Below are positions 1 to 8,580 of a DNA stretch of 64,000 nt, one piece after another. The stretch comes from an uncultured Neglectibacter sp. Its GTDB lineage: Bacteria > Bacillota > Clostridia > Oscillospirales > Acutalibacteraceae. Each line of letters starts with the position of its first letter. Position 1 is the first letter of the stretch. Made by a program: the position numbers and the translations under genes. The stretch covers positions 62,001-126,000 of the forward strand of contig CALFFN010000022.1 in NCBI GenBank assembly GCA_937958185.1, given 5' to 3'. Under the pieces are notes generated by a model, which was given only the letters and a program-made list of their open reading frames with translations, did no database searches and was not told the origin of the DNA.

Positions 1-447
1 GGGAAAGCTGCCGGTAGGCTCGTTAAAGCCGATATGTCCGTTGTGCCCGATCCCCAGCAGCTGAAGGTCCACGCCCCCCAGGCTGTCGATCAGCTTTTCG
101 TACCGCTCCGCTTCCGCCGCGATATCCGGGGCAGAGCCGTTGGGCAGGAAGGTGTTTTCCTTCCGAATGTTCACGTGGTTGAAAAGGTTTGTGTCCATGA
201 AATACCGGTAACTCTGGGGGTTCCCGGCGGTCAGCCCGCAGTATTCGTCCAGGTTCACGGTGCGGACCTTGGAAAAATCCAGCACCCCCGCTTTGCAGCC
301 CTTGACCAGCTCCTGATAGGTGCCGATCGGGGAAGAGCCTGTGGCAAGCCCCAGGACGCAGTCGGGCTTCAGCAAAACCTGACCCCCGATAATACCCGCC
401 GCAAGGGCGCTCATCTTTTCATAGCTTTCTACTTCCAAAATTCTCAT
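1..447 (-). CDS. nagB: Glucosamine-6-phosphate deaminase, N-terminal part (gene runs off the window)
   Basis: Converts glucosamine-6-phosphate to fructose-6-phosphate and ammonia in the cytoplasm (amino-sugar catabolism). The minus strand reads MRILEVESYEKMSALAAG from 447, then GLATGSSPIGTYQELVKG, VNLDEYCGL, and ends in GIGHNGHIGFNEPTGSF at the window edge. These are the sugar-phosphate-binding and active-site segments of the NagB family. About 149 of the family's usual ~240-260 residues are present; the C-terminus is missing only because the window stops. A GAGAGG ribosome site precedes the ATG. Nothing indicates its operon partners. Confidence 0.93.
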   Translation of the reverse strand, partial: MRILEVESYEKMSALAAGIIGGQVLLKPDCVLGLATGSSPIGTYQELVKGCKAGVLDFSKVRTVNLDEYCGLTAGNPQSYRYFMDTNLFNHVNIRKENTFLPNGSAPDIAAEAERYEKLIDSLGGVDLQLLGIGHNGHIGFNEPTGSFP

Positions 448-510
448 GCTCTGTCACGTTCCTCTCTGAAATTTGAATGTGTTTCTTTATGTACAGGCAA
501 ACGCCTAAGG

Positions 511-1455
511 TCACAAGCTCTGCGCTTTCTTCCTCCCCGGAAGCTGCGCTAAGATCACCGCGCCAAACACCAGCACGCACCCCACGATCTCCCTGGGCGA
601 CAGCGTATCCCCCAGCACCACCCAGCCTGCCAGCACCGCAAATACGGATTCCAGGCTGAGGATCAGGGAAGCGACGGTGGGTTCCGTGGTTTTCTGCCCC
701 AAAATCTGGAAGGTGTACGCCACCCCGCTGGACAGCACGCCCGTATAGAGCAGGGGACCCCACGCGGCAAGCAGGCCGCCCCAGCGCGGCGTTTCCATGG
801 CAAGGGCAAAGGGCAGCGAAAACAGCCCGGCAACAAAAAACTGAATACAGGAAAGGGCAATGCCGTTGGCGTCAGGAGATACCCGGTCCACCGCCAAAAT
901 GTGAAAGGCAAAGAACAGGGCGCACGCCAGCAGGAGCATATCCCCAACGGCAATGGAAAAGCTTTCCCCCTGCACACTGAGGCACCAGATCCCCACCAGC
1001 GCCGCCACCGCCGCGACCCAGACCTTCCAGCCCGGCGCCCGTTTGAAAAAGCAGCCCAAAATGGGCACCAGCACGATGTAAAGGGCGGTCAGGAAGCCCG
1101 CTTTCCCGGAGCTAACGGTCTGGATCCCCGTCTGCTGAAGCAGGCTGCCCGCTCCCAGCAAAACGCCGCAGAGCACGCCGCCCAAAATCAGGGAGCGGTA
1201 CTGCTTCCAAAGCCCCTGCTTTTCCTCCTGCTTCGGGGCTTTTCTGCGATCCAGCCGAAGGAAAAGCAGCGCCGCCGGAAGTAAGGCAAAACCGCCGATG
1301 AAGCTGCGGGCGGCATTGAAGGTGGCAGGTCCCAGATAGTCCATGCCCACGCTCTGCGCCACAAACGCCGTGCCCCAGATAAAGGCCGCCAAGCTCAGAA
1401 AAAGCGCGCCTACAGGGAATTTTTTCTTATCCAGGCTGTCTCTCCCCTTCCTCAC
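511..1455 (-). CDS. EamA/DMT-family transporter
   Basis: Multispanning inner-membrane protein of 314 residues with the two tandem EamA halves typical of drug/metabolite transporters (about ten hydrophobic segments). The first half has FIWGTAFVAQSVGMDYLGP and ARSFIGGFALLPAA; the second begins near GDMLLLACALFFAFHILAVDR and ends with SLESVFAVLAGWVVLGD. Substrate cannot be deduced. The first possible start is GTG at 1455, inside the end of the upstream MATE gene (29-nt overlap), so the two are probably translationally coupled. A CTG at 1434 after AGGGGAG is an alternative start. The basic C-terminus is usual for the family. Confidence 0.85.
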   Translation of the reverse strand: MRKGRDSLDKKKFPVGALFLSLAAFIWGTAFVAQSVGMDYLGPATFNAARSFIGGFALLPAALLFLRLDRRKAPKQEEKQGLWKQYRSLILGGVLCGVLLGAGSLLQQTGIQTVSSGKAGFLTALYIVLVPILGCFFKRAPGWKVWVAAVAALVGIWCLSVQGESFSIAVGDMLLLACALFFAFHILAVDRVSPDANGIALSCIQFFVAGLFSLPFALAMETPRWGGLLAAWGPLLYTGVLSSGVAYTFQILGQKTTEPTVASLILSLESVFAVLAGWVVLGDTLSPREIVGCVLVFGAVILAQLPGRKKAQSL

Positions 1456-2815
1456 TCCCGCCGTTTTCTCTGGTCAGGTTCTTCATCCAGTTGTACCGGT
1501 TGATCTTCACCAGCGCCACGAAGCACTTTAATATCTGGTCGCATTTCAAGGCGGCAAACACCACCCAGGGCGCCGCGCCGAAATGCTGGCAGAGAATTGC
1601 CGAGGGCAGCACCACCAGAAATACGAACACGGTATCCATCTTGAACACAAAAGAAATATCCCCGCCGGATTTCACCAGCCCGAACAGGCAGGGCATCTGA
1701 TAGCAGGAGCCAATGATAGATACAGAAATTACATTGATAAACTGCCGGGAATACGCCTGGGCTTCCTCGCTGGCGTTGTACAGCCCGATAAACCCGTCGC
1801 GGAACAGGAACACCAGCCCGCCGGAAACAAGCCCCACAAACAGGAAAATGAGCTGCACCGTCTTGGCGTACTCCTTCATCAGGTCGTACTTCCCCGCGCC
1901 CACGGTCTTCCCGGTGATGATCCCCACCGCGGACGCCAGACCGTTGACCCAGACATAAATCAGGTTGTGGAGCATTCCCGTAATGCTGGTGGCGGCGATG
2001 ACCCCGGCGCTGTACGCGCCCAAAATTTTCGTGTTCGCCAGCATATTGACCGACCAGACCAGTTGCCCGCCGATGATGGGCAGCCCGTAGCGCACGAAAT
2101 CCCTGAGCAGCTGTTTGTCTGTATGGAGCAGGTCCCGCACGCCGAATTTCAGCTTTTTGTCCACCGCAAACACATACACAACGCTGACCAGCATTTCCAA
2201 AATACGGGAGATCAGCGTGGCGATGGCGGCGCCCCGAACGCCCAGCGCCGGGAACCCCAGCTTGCCAAAGATCAGCAGATAGTTCAGGGAAATGTTGACC
2301 ACCAGCGTCATGATGGAAATATACAGCCCTATCTTTGCCGTTTCCACACTGCGCATGGAAGCGATCATCACCTGGGAAACACAGAAGAACAGGTAAGAAA
2401 AGCCCACGATCTGCAGATAAGCCGCGCCCTCGGAAATGACCCCCGGCTCCGCTGAAAAAATGCGGATCAGCGGCACGGGGAAAAGCACCGCAGCCAAAGT
2501 GGTCAGCACGCCGACCCCCGCGGCAAATTTCACGCCGATGGAAACGACCTTCCGAATGCTGGCGGTATCCTTTTTCCCCCAGTATTGCGCCGCCAAAATC
2601 AAAATAGCGCCCTCGATGCCCGCTACAAACATCTGCAGCACAGTCTGCATCTGGTTGCCCACATACACGCCGGAAATGGCGTTGTCCCCCAGAGAACCGA
2701 TCATCAGGTTGTCTGCAAAATTCACCGCGAAGGTGATCAGATTTTGCAGAGAGATCGGAATTGCCAGCATGATAAGGTTGCGGTAAAAAGACTTGTCCCT
2801 TGTAAAAACTGCCAT
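1427..2815 (-). CDS. MATE-family efflux transporter
   Basis: A 462-residue polytopic membrane protein of the multidrug and toxic compound extrusion family, normally a Na+ or H+ antiporter for cationic compounds. It starts MAVFTRDKSFYRNLIMLAIPISLQN and has the conserved NLMIGSLGD region and the repeated second half beginning near LRDFVRYGLPIIGGQLVWS. I chose ATG 2815 because GAGGAGT lies 7 nt upstream; an in-frame extension to 2872 lacks family similarity. It is cotranscribed with the overlapping EamA gene, suggesting a small export operon. Confidence 0.9.
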   Translation of the reverse strand: MAVFTRDKSFYRNLIMLAIPISLQNLITFAVNFADNLMIGSLGDNAISGVYVGNQMQTVLQMFVAGIEGAILILAAQYWGKKDTASIRKVVSIGVKFAAGVGVLTTLAAVLFPVPLIRIFSAEPGVISEGAAYLQIVGFSYLFFCVSQVMIASMRSVETAKIGLYISIMTLVVNISLNYLLIFGKLGFPALGVRGAAIATLISRILEMLVSVVYVFAVDKKLKFGVRDLLHTDKQLLRDFVRYGLPIIGGQLVWSVNMLANTKILGAYSAGVIAATSITGMLHNLIYVWVNGLASAVGIITGKTVGAGKYDLMKEYAKTVQLIFLFVGLVSGGLVFLFRDGFIGLYNASEEAQAYSRQFINVISVSIIGSCYQMPCLFGLVKSGGDISFVFKMDTVFVFLVVLPSAILCQHFGAAPWVVFAALKCDQILKCFVALVKINRYNWMKNLTRENGGSEEGERQPG

Positions 2816-2969
2816 AAGGTAACTCCTCTGCCCCAAGACACGGCGCTCCCCGGCGCCGGTAAGCTTTCCCACTTGATATGGTCGTTTTATTATATACCAA
2901 CGGGAAAATAAAGTAAAGAAGATTTCAGAGACCGCGCGGAAGCGCAGAAAAGCGCGGCAAAATGCCGAA

Positions 2970-3004
2970 AGGAAGCGTTGCCGCCGGGGAACGCTTCCTT
3001 TTTT
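2970..3004 (+). terminator. Hairpin with T-run between convergent/adjacent units
   Basis: Arms GGAAGCGTT and AACGCTTCC flank a GC-rich loop and are followed on the plus strand by TTTTTT. It sits just past the 3' end of the solute-binding lipoprotein gene (minus strand), so it may end that transcript weakly in the other direction. Confidence 0.55.
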
Positions 3005-3050
3005 GCTGGCTTTTTTCCAAGATCAGCCGCGCGGCTGACGACGGCGACAA

Positions 3051-4451
3051 TCAGCTTTCCGCCAAGATCATCAGCATGGTATCGTAGGCTTTGGAGACGA
3101 TTTTTTCGATTTCTTCGTCGCTCTCCGCTTCCAGGCAGGCTTCATACATGGTTTGCAGTTCCTGATCTAACGTGCCGTAGAACCGCGCGTGGGTCACCTC
3201 GTTCCGCAGGGCGGTGTATTCGGAGAACAGTTCATCTCCAGCTTCCCGGATACTATACTGCCCGAAAGAGTATTCTATGTTTCGCATCAGGTCATTCCGC
3301 GCTGGAACGCCGTAAAAACCATGCGCAAAAAAGGTTTGATGAGTATATCCTTCCTTATCTATATCTCCCCGCGCCGCCTGTGCGTTGACGCTAGAAAAAT
3401 AATCCAAAATGCGAAAGGCAGTTTCAGGGTACTTTGTGTTTCTGTTGATCCCGGCATACACTGTAATTTCAGCCGTAACTCCGCCTTCCGTATTATAAAT
3501 TGGCGCAACACACTGAGGAAAGCCCTTTTCTTCCCAAAACCCATCATAATATCCCTGCTCCCACCGCACCATTTGCAGATAGTCCAAAGAATGCACAGAG
3601 CGAAAACCGCCATATTCCTCCTGTGAAAACGCAGCGCCGTTTTTCACGCCTTTCAGCAGGTTTTTGTCTTCCATCGCAAGAGATTCTTTTACTATTTGAT
3701 ACAACGATTCTTTTGACACTGTCAGTGTGTTTTTTTCGTAATCGGCAACCTGCCCGAACAGATCCGGAAATTGCTGGTACGCCGCCGCACCATAAGCAGA
3801 TCGAACCGCCACATTTTGCTGAGCGAATGCTTCGCTCCAGGAGCCGGGTAAATTCTCCACAGCGCTTTCTGCATAAATAGCGACAGGAAAAGTCAACGCA
3901 ATCGGAACAATCATCAGTTTATTCTCTGCAACCCCAGCGTTTCGTGCAGGGGACAACAGCATATCTGTATCCAGCCATTCCGCACTGCTCAAATAATCAT
4001 CTAAAGCCAAAAAAATCCCATTTTTCATGGCAGCCTGCACATCCGGGAAAAGCCGTTCTGGGTTATCATAATTTTTCCCCAGATATTTTCCGTAGTATCT
4101 GTTGCTTTTCCATCCCGGGACGGAACAGGACAGAAGAAAAACATCAGGACCCCCGCCAGCCATGATTTCCGTTTTCAGCGCTTGGATTTTCACGTTGCGT
4201 TCTGATTCCGTTGTCGGTAAAAATTCAATCTGAATTTTTTCGGTATCCAGCCCACAGGGGTACTGGAAACAGAATAAGAGGTCGCGGTTCAAGGATTCCC
4301 TATAGTTCCCGTCATGATAATTATCATAATCAAGGTCGATAAGTACCCGCAGTTTTTCGTTCTGCTTCGCTTTTTGGCAACTGGTAAATAATATTAAGAT
4401 ACAAAACAAAAGTACCAGCACTATTATTTGTTTCCTGAGAAACGGCTTCAT
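3051..4451 (-). CDS. Extracellular solute-binding lipoprotein (sugar ABC-type)
   Basis: A 466-residue lipoprotein. Residues 1-23 form a basic N-terminus and hydrophobic stretch ending in the lipobox LFTSC, so it should be lipid-anchored on the outer face of the membrane. The mature part has GGGPDVFLLSC and a C-terminal helix-rich lobe as in bacterial extracellular solute-binding family 1 proteins for ABC sugar import. Start ATG 4451 is preceded by GAAGGGAG. No permease or ATPase gene is adjacent, so it may serve an importer elsewhere or act in sensing. Ligand unknown. GC content looks lower than its neighbours. Confidence 0.8.
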   Translation of the reverse strand: MKPFLRKQIIVLVLLFCILILFTSCQKAKQNEKLRVLIDLDYDNYHDGNYRESLNRDLLFCFQYPCGLDTEKIQIEFLPTTESERNVKIQALKTEIMAGGGPDVFLLSCSVPGWKSNRYYGKYLGKNYDNPERLFPDVQAAMKNGIFLALDDYLSSAEWLDTDMLLSPARNAGVAENKLMIVPIALTFPVAIYAESAVENLPGSWSEAFAQQNVAVRSAYGAAAYQQFPDLFGQVADYEKNTLTVSKESLYQIVKESLAMEDKNLLKGVKNGAAFSQEEYGGFRSVHSLDYLQMVRWEQGYYDGFWEEKGFPQCVAPIYNTEGGVTAEITVYAGINRNTKYPETAFRILDYFSSVNAQAARGDIDKEGYTHQTFFAHGFYGVPARNDLMRNIEYSFGQYSIREAGDELFSEYTALRNEVTHARFYGTLDQELQTMYEACLEAESDEEIEKIVSKAYDTMLMILAES

Positions 4452-4537
4452 AAAGCGTTCTCCCTTCTCAGCAATAAAATGGAAAAAAGGAAAGCCTGAT
4501 GTAAAATCAAGCTTTCCCCCGTTCGCATTCCAAAAAA

Positions 4538-4798
4538 TCAAGCCGGAGCGTATGTTGTATACCCGCAACGACCACAGACATATTTGCCCTGTACTCCACT
4601 TGCAGTAGATATTACTCCTTTAAAGTCACATAATCTATCACAGCGAGGGCAAATGACCTCATAAATTGTCCACCTCGGCTGGATTTCTTCCGCGCAGGCG
4701 GCGCAGCCGTCATGGTCATGGGTTTCTGCGGCGGCGGGCAGGGCGAAGATCGCCAGAGCCAGCGCCAGTACCAACAGCATAGACAGTGTCTTTTTCAT
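4538..4798 (-). CDS. Small secreted Cys-rich (zinc-ribbon-like) protein
   Basis: An 86-residue protein with a clear signal peptide (MKKTLSMLLVLALALA, AAA cleavage region) followed by a short mature domain. The mature part has CAAC, CPRCDRLC and CGRC motifs, so it probably binds zinc or forms disulfides outside the membrane. GGAGG precedes the ATG by 7 nt. It overlaps the stop of a possible small upstream gene (ATGA overlap) and lies 86 nt upstream of the lipoprotein, probably in the same transcript. Function not recognised. Confidence 0.65.
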   Translation of the reverse strand: MKKTLSMLLVLALALAIFALPAAAETHDHDGCAACAEEIQPRWTIYEVICPRCDRLCDFKGVISTASGVQGKYVCGRCGYTTYAPA

Positions 4799-4998
4799 GT
4801 TTTCGCCTCCTTTTCCAACTGCCGCTCAAAAAAAGCGCAGAGTAATGTGAAACAGTTTTGTCCCACACAGGGAGACAGCGCTATCAGGTATCTGCCATGC
4901 GCATGGTTGAAACACTTTTCACACACCGACGTCTTGTGTGCAAGAATGACGCTATCTTCTGCAATTTCAATTTCATTACACAAATATTCACGCGTCAA
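4795..4998 (-). CDS. Possible small Cys-containing protein
   Basis: A 67-residue reading frame (TTG start) whose stop overlaps the ATG of the downstream secreted protein. It has CEKC and further Cys/His residues, but no recognised family and only a weak ribosome site. The overlap argues for translation; the poor start and AT-rich upstream region argue against it. Confidence 0.3.
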   Translation of the reverse strand: MTREYLCNEIEIAEDSVILAHKTSVCEKCFNHAHGRYLIALSPCVGQNCFTLLCAFFERQLEKEAKT

Positions 4999-5100
4999 TA
5001 TGATTTTACAAATTTTCCTATTTTTCAGGTTTCTATTTTATCTGGCAGTTTCTGCTTTTCGTCTTTCAAGGTGCGGAAATGCTTGCGCGCAGGGTGTGCC

Positions 5101-6228
5101 TTATTCGATATTTTCTCCCAGCGTGCCCTGGCTCCTGGCGGAAAGGTAGGCATTGATGAAGCCGTCCAGCTCGCCGTCCATCACGGCGTTCACGTTGCCG
5201 GTCTCAAAGCCTGTGCGGTGATCCTTCACCATCGTATAGGGCATGAACACATAGGAGCGTATCTGGCTGCCCCAGGTGATCTCCTTTTGCTCCCCGCGAA
5301 TATCGGAAATCTTCTCCAGATTTTCCCGTTCCTTGATCTCCACCAGCTTGGAAACCAGCATTTTCATTGCCACATCACGGTTCTGGTACTGGCTGCGCTC
5401 CACCTGGCAGGACACGGTGATGCCTGTGGGAATGTGGATCAGCCGCACCGCGGAGGAAGTCTTGTTGACCTTCTGCCCGCCCGCGCCGCTTGCCCGGTAC
5501 ACTTCCATTTTGATGTCGTCGGGGTTGATCTCCACCGTGCTGTCCAGCTCCATCTCCGGCATGACTTCCAGTGAGGAAAAGGAGGTGTGCCGCCGCCCGG
5601 CAGCGTCAAAGGGAGATACCCGCACCAGCCGGTGCACCCCCGCTTCGCTTTTGAGGTATCCATAGGCGTTTTCGCCCTCCACCAGAATAGACGCGGATTT
5701 CAGCCCGGCTTCGTCGCCGTCCAGATAGTCCAGCGTGGAAACCTTAAAGCCGTGGCGCTCGCCCCAGCGGTTGTACATGCGGAACAGCATTTCCGCCCAG
5801 TCCTGCGCTTCCGTGCCGCCGGAACCTGCGTGGAAGGTCAGAATGGCGTTGTGGTCGTCATATTCCCCTGTGAGCAGTGTGGACAGCCGCATGGTTTCCG
5901 CCTGGGACCTGATCTCCTCCAGCTCCCCTTGAATTTCGGGCAAAAGGGAGAGGTCCTCCGCTTCGTCGCCCAGCTCGATCAGCGCCATAGCGTCCTCCGC
6001 CTTGCCGCGGAGCTTCTGGAAGGTCTCGTCCCGCCCTTTCAGAGCCGCCATGCGCTGGGTGATCTTCTGCGCTTCCTCCATATTGTCCCAAAAGCCGGGC
6101 TCGGCGGACTTGTGCTCCAGCATATCCACCTCTTCCCGAAGCTTTTCCAAGCCAAGAGAAGCTTCCAAGGTATCCAAGACCCTGCCCTGCTCCTCCATCT
6201 GATGTTTCAGTTCTTCAAATTGCAGCAT
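5101..6228 (-). CDS. prfB: Peptide chain release factor 2
   Basis: Releases the finished peptide at UGA and UAA codons on the ribosome. At 375 residues it has the family layout: helical N-terminal domain, codon-recognition motif SPF (in RVSPFDAAGRRH, near residue 205), and the catalytic GGQ loop (SGAGGQKVNKTSSAVR, near residue 248). The reading frame is continuous through the region of codons 22-30, where most bacterial prfB genes have an in-frame UGA and a +1 frameshift, so the autoregulatory frameshift is absent here. It begins with ATG at 6228 after a weak GAAGGAGT-like site. Confidence 0.95.
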   Translation of the reverse strand: MLQFEELKHQMEEQGRVLDTLEASLGLEKLREEVDMLEHKSAEPGFWDNMEEAQKITQRMAALKGRDETFQKLRGKAEDAMALIELGDEAEDLSLLPEIQGELEEIRSQAETMRLSTLLTGEYDDHNAILTFHAGSGGTEAQDWAEMLFRMYNRWGERHGFKVSTLDYLDGDEAGLKSASILVEGENAYGYLKSEAGVHRLVRVSPFDAAGRRHTSFSSLEVMPEMELDSTVEINPDDIKMEVYRASGAGGQKVNKTSSAVRLIHIPTGITVSCQVERSQYQNRDVAMKMLVSKLVEIKERENLEKISDIRGEQKEITWGSQIRSYVFMPYTMVKDHRTGFETGNVNAVMDGELDGFINAYLSARSQGTLGENIE

Positions 6229-6306
6229 ATCTGTAACTCCTTCGCATGGTTCTCTCGTTTTGTTTATTATACTTCACCGGGAAAAAAATGTAAAGCACTG
6301 CAGAAG

Positions 6307-6461
6307 GGACGGAAAAAAGACTTTGCGGTATGCAATACCGCAATTCTCCTGCGGAGAACCGCCTTTTTTCATATTCTCCAGGATACACTGCCATAAGGAG
6401 ATGACGCTTCCTTTCATATCCAGTATCCAGCGTCTAGTGTCCAAAAAGGTACACCGCCATC
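6307..6461. repeat. Hairpin repeat, copy 1
   Basis: About 155 bp starting GGACGGAAAAAAGAC. It holds two adjacent small hairpins (GCGGTAT-gca-ATACCGC, then TTCTCC-tgc-GGAGAA), a T-run, and a tail made of short TCCAGTATCCAG / GTCTAG-type repeats. It is nearly identical to copy 2 at 6539-6700. Confidence 0.85.
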
Positions 6462-6538
6462 TTAAGGAAAAAATTCTTTTACTTATGGTCGGGAAACACA
6501 TTTTCCAATTGCACCCAGCAGCTTCACGTTTGCCGAAT

Positions 6539-6700
6539 GGACGGAAAAAAGACTTTGCGGTATGCAATACCGCAATTCTCCTGCGGAGAACCACCTTTTT
6601 TCATATTCTCCAGGGTACACTGCCATAAGGAGATAACGCTTCCTTTCATATCCAGTATCTAGTATCCAGCGTCTAGTATCCAAAAAGGTACACTGCCATC
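6539..6700. repeat. Hairpin repeat, copy 2
   Basis: Second copy of the repeat at 6307-6461, with the same two hairpins and tail. It differs by a few substitutions and one additional TAGTATC-like unit in the tail, so the tail behaves like a short variable tandem repeat. Confidence 0.85.
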
Positions 6701-6765
6701 AATGCGAAAAAGGCTTCGCTGCCAGTGCAAATTATTAACAATCTGAAAATTCCTGCCGGGTATCG

Positions 6766-6793
6766 TTGCGATTTGAGAAAAATCGTGTACAAT
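6766..6793 (+). promoter_or_regulatory. Sigma-A-type promoter
   Basis: TTGCGA, 16-nt spacer, TACAAT, placed about 30 nt before the start of the RING/zinc-ribbon gene. Confidence 0.55.
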
Positions 6794-6823
6794 AGACGTT
6801 AGACAAATCTCGTAGGAAAAGGA

Positions 6824-7903
6824 ATGGCTTTTGTTATGCTGGATTACAATGGCATAAAATGCCCCGTCTGCGGCGTCCCCTTCCGGGAAGAGGACGATGT
6901 TGTGGTCTGCCCGGAATGCGGCGCGCCCTATCACAGGGAATGCTATCATCAGGCTGGGGAATGCATTTTTGAAGACCTGCACCGCACAGGAGAAGAATGG
7001 ACGCCGCCGGCGGAAAAGCAGCCGCCCTCCCCTGCGGATTCGGAGATCAAGGACAGGGAATGCCCCAGCTGCGGGCTTCTAAACGCCCACAGCATGACGT
7101 TCTGCTCCCGCTGCGGCGCTTACCTGCTGCCGCCCTATCAGCAGCAGCCCCCGGAAGCTCCCAAAGAAAACAGGCAGGGTTCCCCGACTGCGCCGCCCTT
7201 TACGCCCCAGCCCCCTGTCCGTCCGGGGTCTTCCTTTGGCGGCAGGTCGTCCCCTTTTTACTATGACCCCATGGGCGGGGTCAGCCCGGCAGACGAGCTG
7301 GAAAAGGGCGTGACCTTTGGGGACGCTTCCAAGCTGGTGCGGACCAACACCAATTATTATATGCCTGTGTTCCGCTATATCAAACAGACGGGCAGAAATA
7401 AATTCAATTTCTGCGCTTTCCTGTTCTCCGGGGCGTGGATGCTGTACCGAAAGCAGTACAAATACGGCGCGTTCGTCACCTCTCTGATGTTCGTGCTGTA
7501 CCTTGCCTATCAGGGCTCCATGCTGCTGGTCTCCTACCCCACCATGACGGCGCTGGCGACCCAGCTGGGCTACGATCCCACTCAAATGTACCTCTTCACC
7601 GAGGAGCAGTACATGGCGATCTCTACGCTGGCAATGCAGAGCTCGTGGGATATGCTCAAAATTTCTCTGCCGTTTCTGATTCTGGTGCTGATCCTTGTCT
7701 GCATGATCGTAATTGGTGTGCGCGGCAATAAAATGTACCTGAACCACTGCGTTGCCACGGTCCGGGAGGTCAACGCCCAAAGCGCTACCGGAGACCCCAA
7801 TATGACACTGCAAGCCTGCGGCGGCGTCAATTCCATGGCTTCCCTGTGCGTTGCCATCGCGTACTTTGTCCTGCGCACCATTCTCATGCTGCTGCCGCTG
7901 TAG
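6824..7903 (+). CDS. RING-like / zinc-ribbon protein with C-terminal membrane domain (DUF2628-like)
   Basis: A 359-residue protein. Residues ~10-50 carry a prokaryotic RING-like zinc site (CPVC, CPECGAPYHRECYHQAGEC). Residues ~75-100 carry a zinc ribbon (CPSCGLLNAHSMTFCSRCGAYLLPP). A Pro/Gln-rich linker follows. After residue ~200 comes a membrane domain with FNFCAFLFSGAWMLYRKQY, typical of DUF2628 proteins, and two or three hydrophobic segments. This domain order is known in Clostridia and may hold a membrane sensor or scaffold; the function is unknown. It starts at ATG 6824 after AGGAAA and appears monocistronic. Confidence 0.75.
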   Translation: MAFVMLDYNGIKCPVCGVPFREEDDVVVCPECGAPYHRECYHQAGECIFEDLHRTGEEWTPPAEKQPPSPADSEIKDRECPSCGLLNAHSMTFCSRCGAYLLPPYQQQPPEAPKENRQGSPTAPPFTPQPPVRPGSSFGGRSSPFYYDPMGGVSPADELEKGVTFGDASKLVRTNTNYYMPVFRYIKQTGRNKFNFCAFLFSGAWMLYRKQYKYGAFVTSLMFVLYLAYQGSMLLVSYPTMTALATQLGYDPTQMYLFTEEQYMAISTLAMQSSWDMLKISLPFLILVLILVCMIVIGVRGNKMYLNHCVATVREVNAQSATGDPNMTLQACGGVNSMASLCVAIAYFVLRTILMLLPL

Positions 7904-7930
7904 CCGTGAAAATAGCAAGAAAAAGACGAA

Positions 7931-7958
7931 GAGCCTGCAAATTGCAGGCTCTTTTTTT
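7931..7958 (+). terminator. Rho-independent terminator
   Basis: Perfect stem GAGCCTGCAA / TTGCAGGCTC followed by seven T, just downstream of the RING/zinc-ribbon gene. Confidence 0.9.
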
Positions 7959-7967
7959 CAATTTTTC

Positions 7968-7995
7968 TTGACTTTGGGCGGATTTGTGGTACAAT
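7968..7995 (+). promoter_or_regulatory. Promoter of the rpsF-ssb-rpsR operon
   Basis: TTGACT, 16-nt spacer, TACAAT, about 115 nt before rpsF. The leader contains GC-rich sequence that could hold an autoregulatory site for S6/S18, but no specific structure was established. Confidence 0.7.
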
Positions 7996-8108
7996 AGTAG
8001 AGCTGTCCAAGGGAAAATTTGGACAGAACGGAGTTTCAAAACAAGCTCCTTGCTCCGTGACAAACTCAATTACACGGGGCCAAAAGACCAGAAGGAGGTG
8101 CAATACTA

Positions 8109-8549
8109 ATGGCAGATGGAAAGAACCTGTACGAGACCGTCATCGTCACTTCCGCCAAGCTTGGCGAGGAGGGCAACGCGGAGCTCGTAGAAAAGTTCAA
8201 GGCTCTCATCGAGAGACATGGCGGTACTGTGCAGAGTGTTGACGATTGGGGGAAGCGCCGCTTCGCCTATCCCATTCAGAAGCAGACCGAAGGGTACTAC
8301 ACCCTGCTGAACTTTGAGAGCGACCCGGAATTTACCGCGGAGCTGGACAGACGGTATCAGATCACCGACGGCATCCTGCGCACACTGATCGTGAAGCGCG
8401 ACCCCCGTCATCTGAATGCCCAGAAGCCTCAGAAGCCCCAGGCTGAAGAGACCGCCGACGCGGAGCCTGCCGCAGAGGAAGCTGTAGAAGCCGCCCCTGT
8501 GGAGGAAGCCCCCGCGGAAGCTGTGGAAGCCGTTTCCACCGAAGAATAA
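8109..8549 (+). CDS. rpsF: 30S ribosomal protein S6
   Basis: Small-subunit protein that pairs with S18 on the platform of the 30S subunit. Residues 1-95 match the S6 fold (LYETVIVTSAKLGEEG, GGTVQSVDDWGKRRFAYPIQ, YTLLNF, RTLIVKRD). The remaining ~45 residues are a low-complexity Ala/Glu/Pro tail, longer than the classical ~95-residue S6 but common in Clostridia. AAGGAGG lies 9 nt before the ATG. First gene of the conserved rpsF-ssb-rpsR operon. Confidence 0.97.
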   Translation: MADGKNLYETVIVTSAKLGEEGNAELVEKFKALIERHGGTVQSVDDWGKRRFAYPIQKQTEGYYTLLNFESDPEFTAELDRRYQITDGILRTLIVKRDPRHLNAQKPQKPQAEETADAEPAAEEAVEAAPVEEAPAEAVEAVSTEE

Positions 8550-8580
8550 TTCCGCTGTTTAGGAAAGCGAGTGCCTGATT

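Larger units (their letters stand above)
6229..6823. other. Gene-free region holding a duplicated hairpin repeat
   Basis: About 590 nt without a credible gene. It contains two copies of a ~155-162-bp repeat (entered separately), the spacer between them, and the promoter of the RING/zinc-ribbon gene at its right end. Short readable frames here are only repeat sequence. Confidence 0.7.

Noticed and set aside
1452..2900. Long reading frame offset from the MATE gene
   Set aside because: Lies in another frame of the same strand; composition is unlike a protein and the MATE frame has clear family motifs and RBS.
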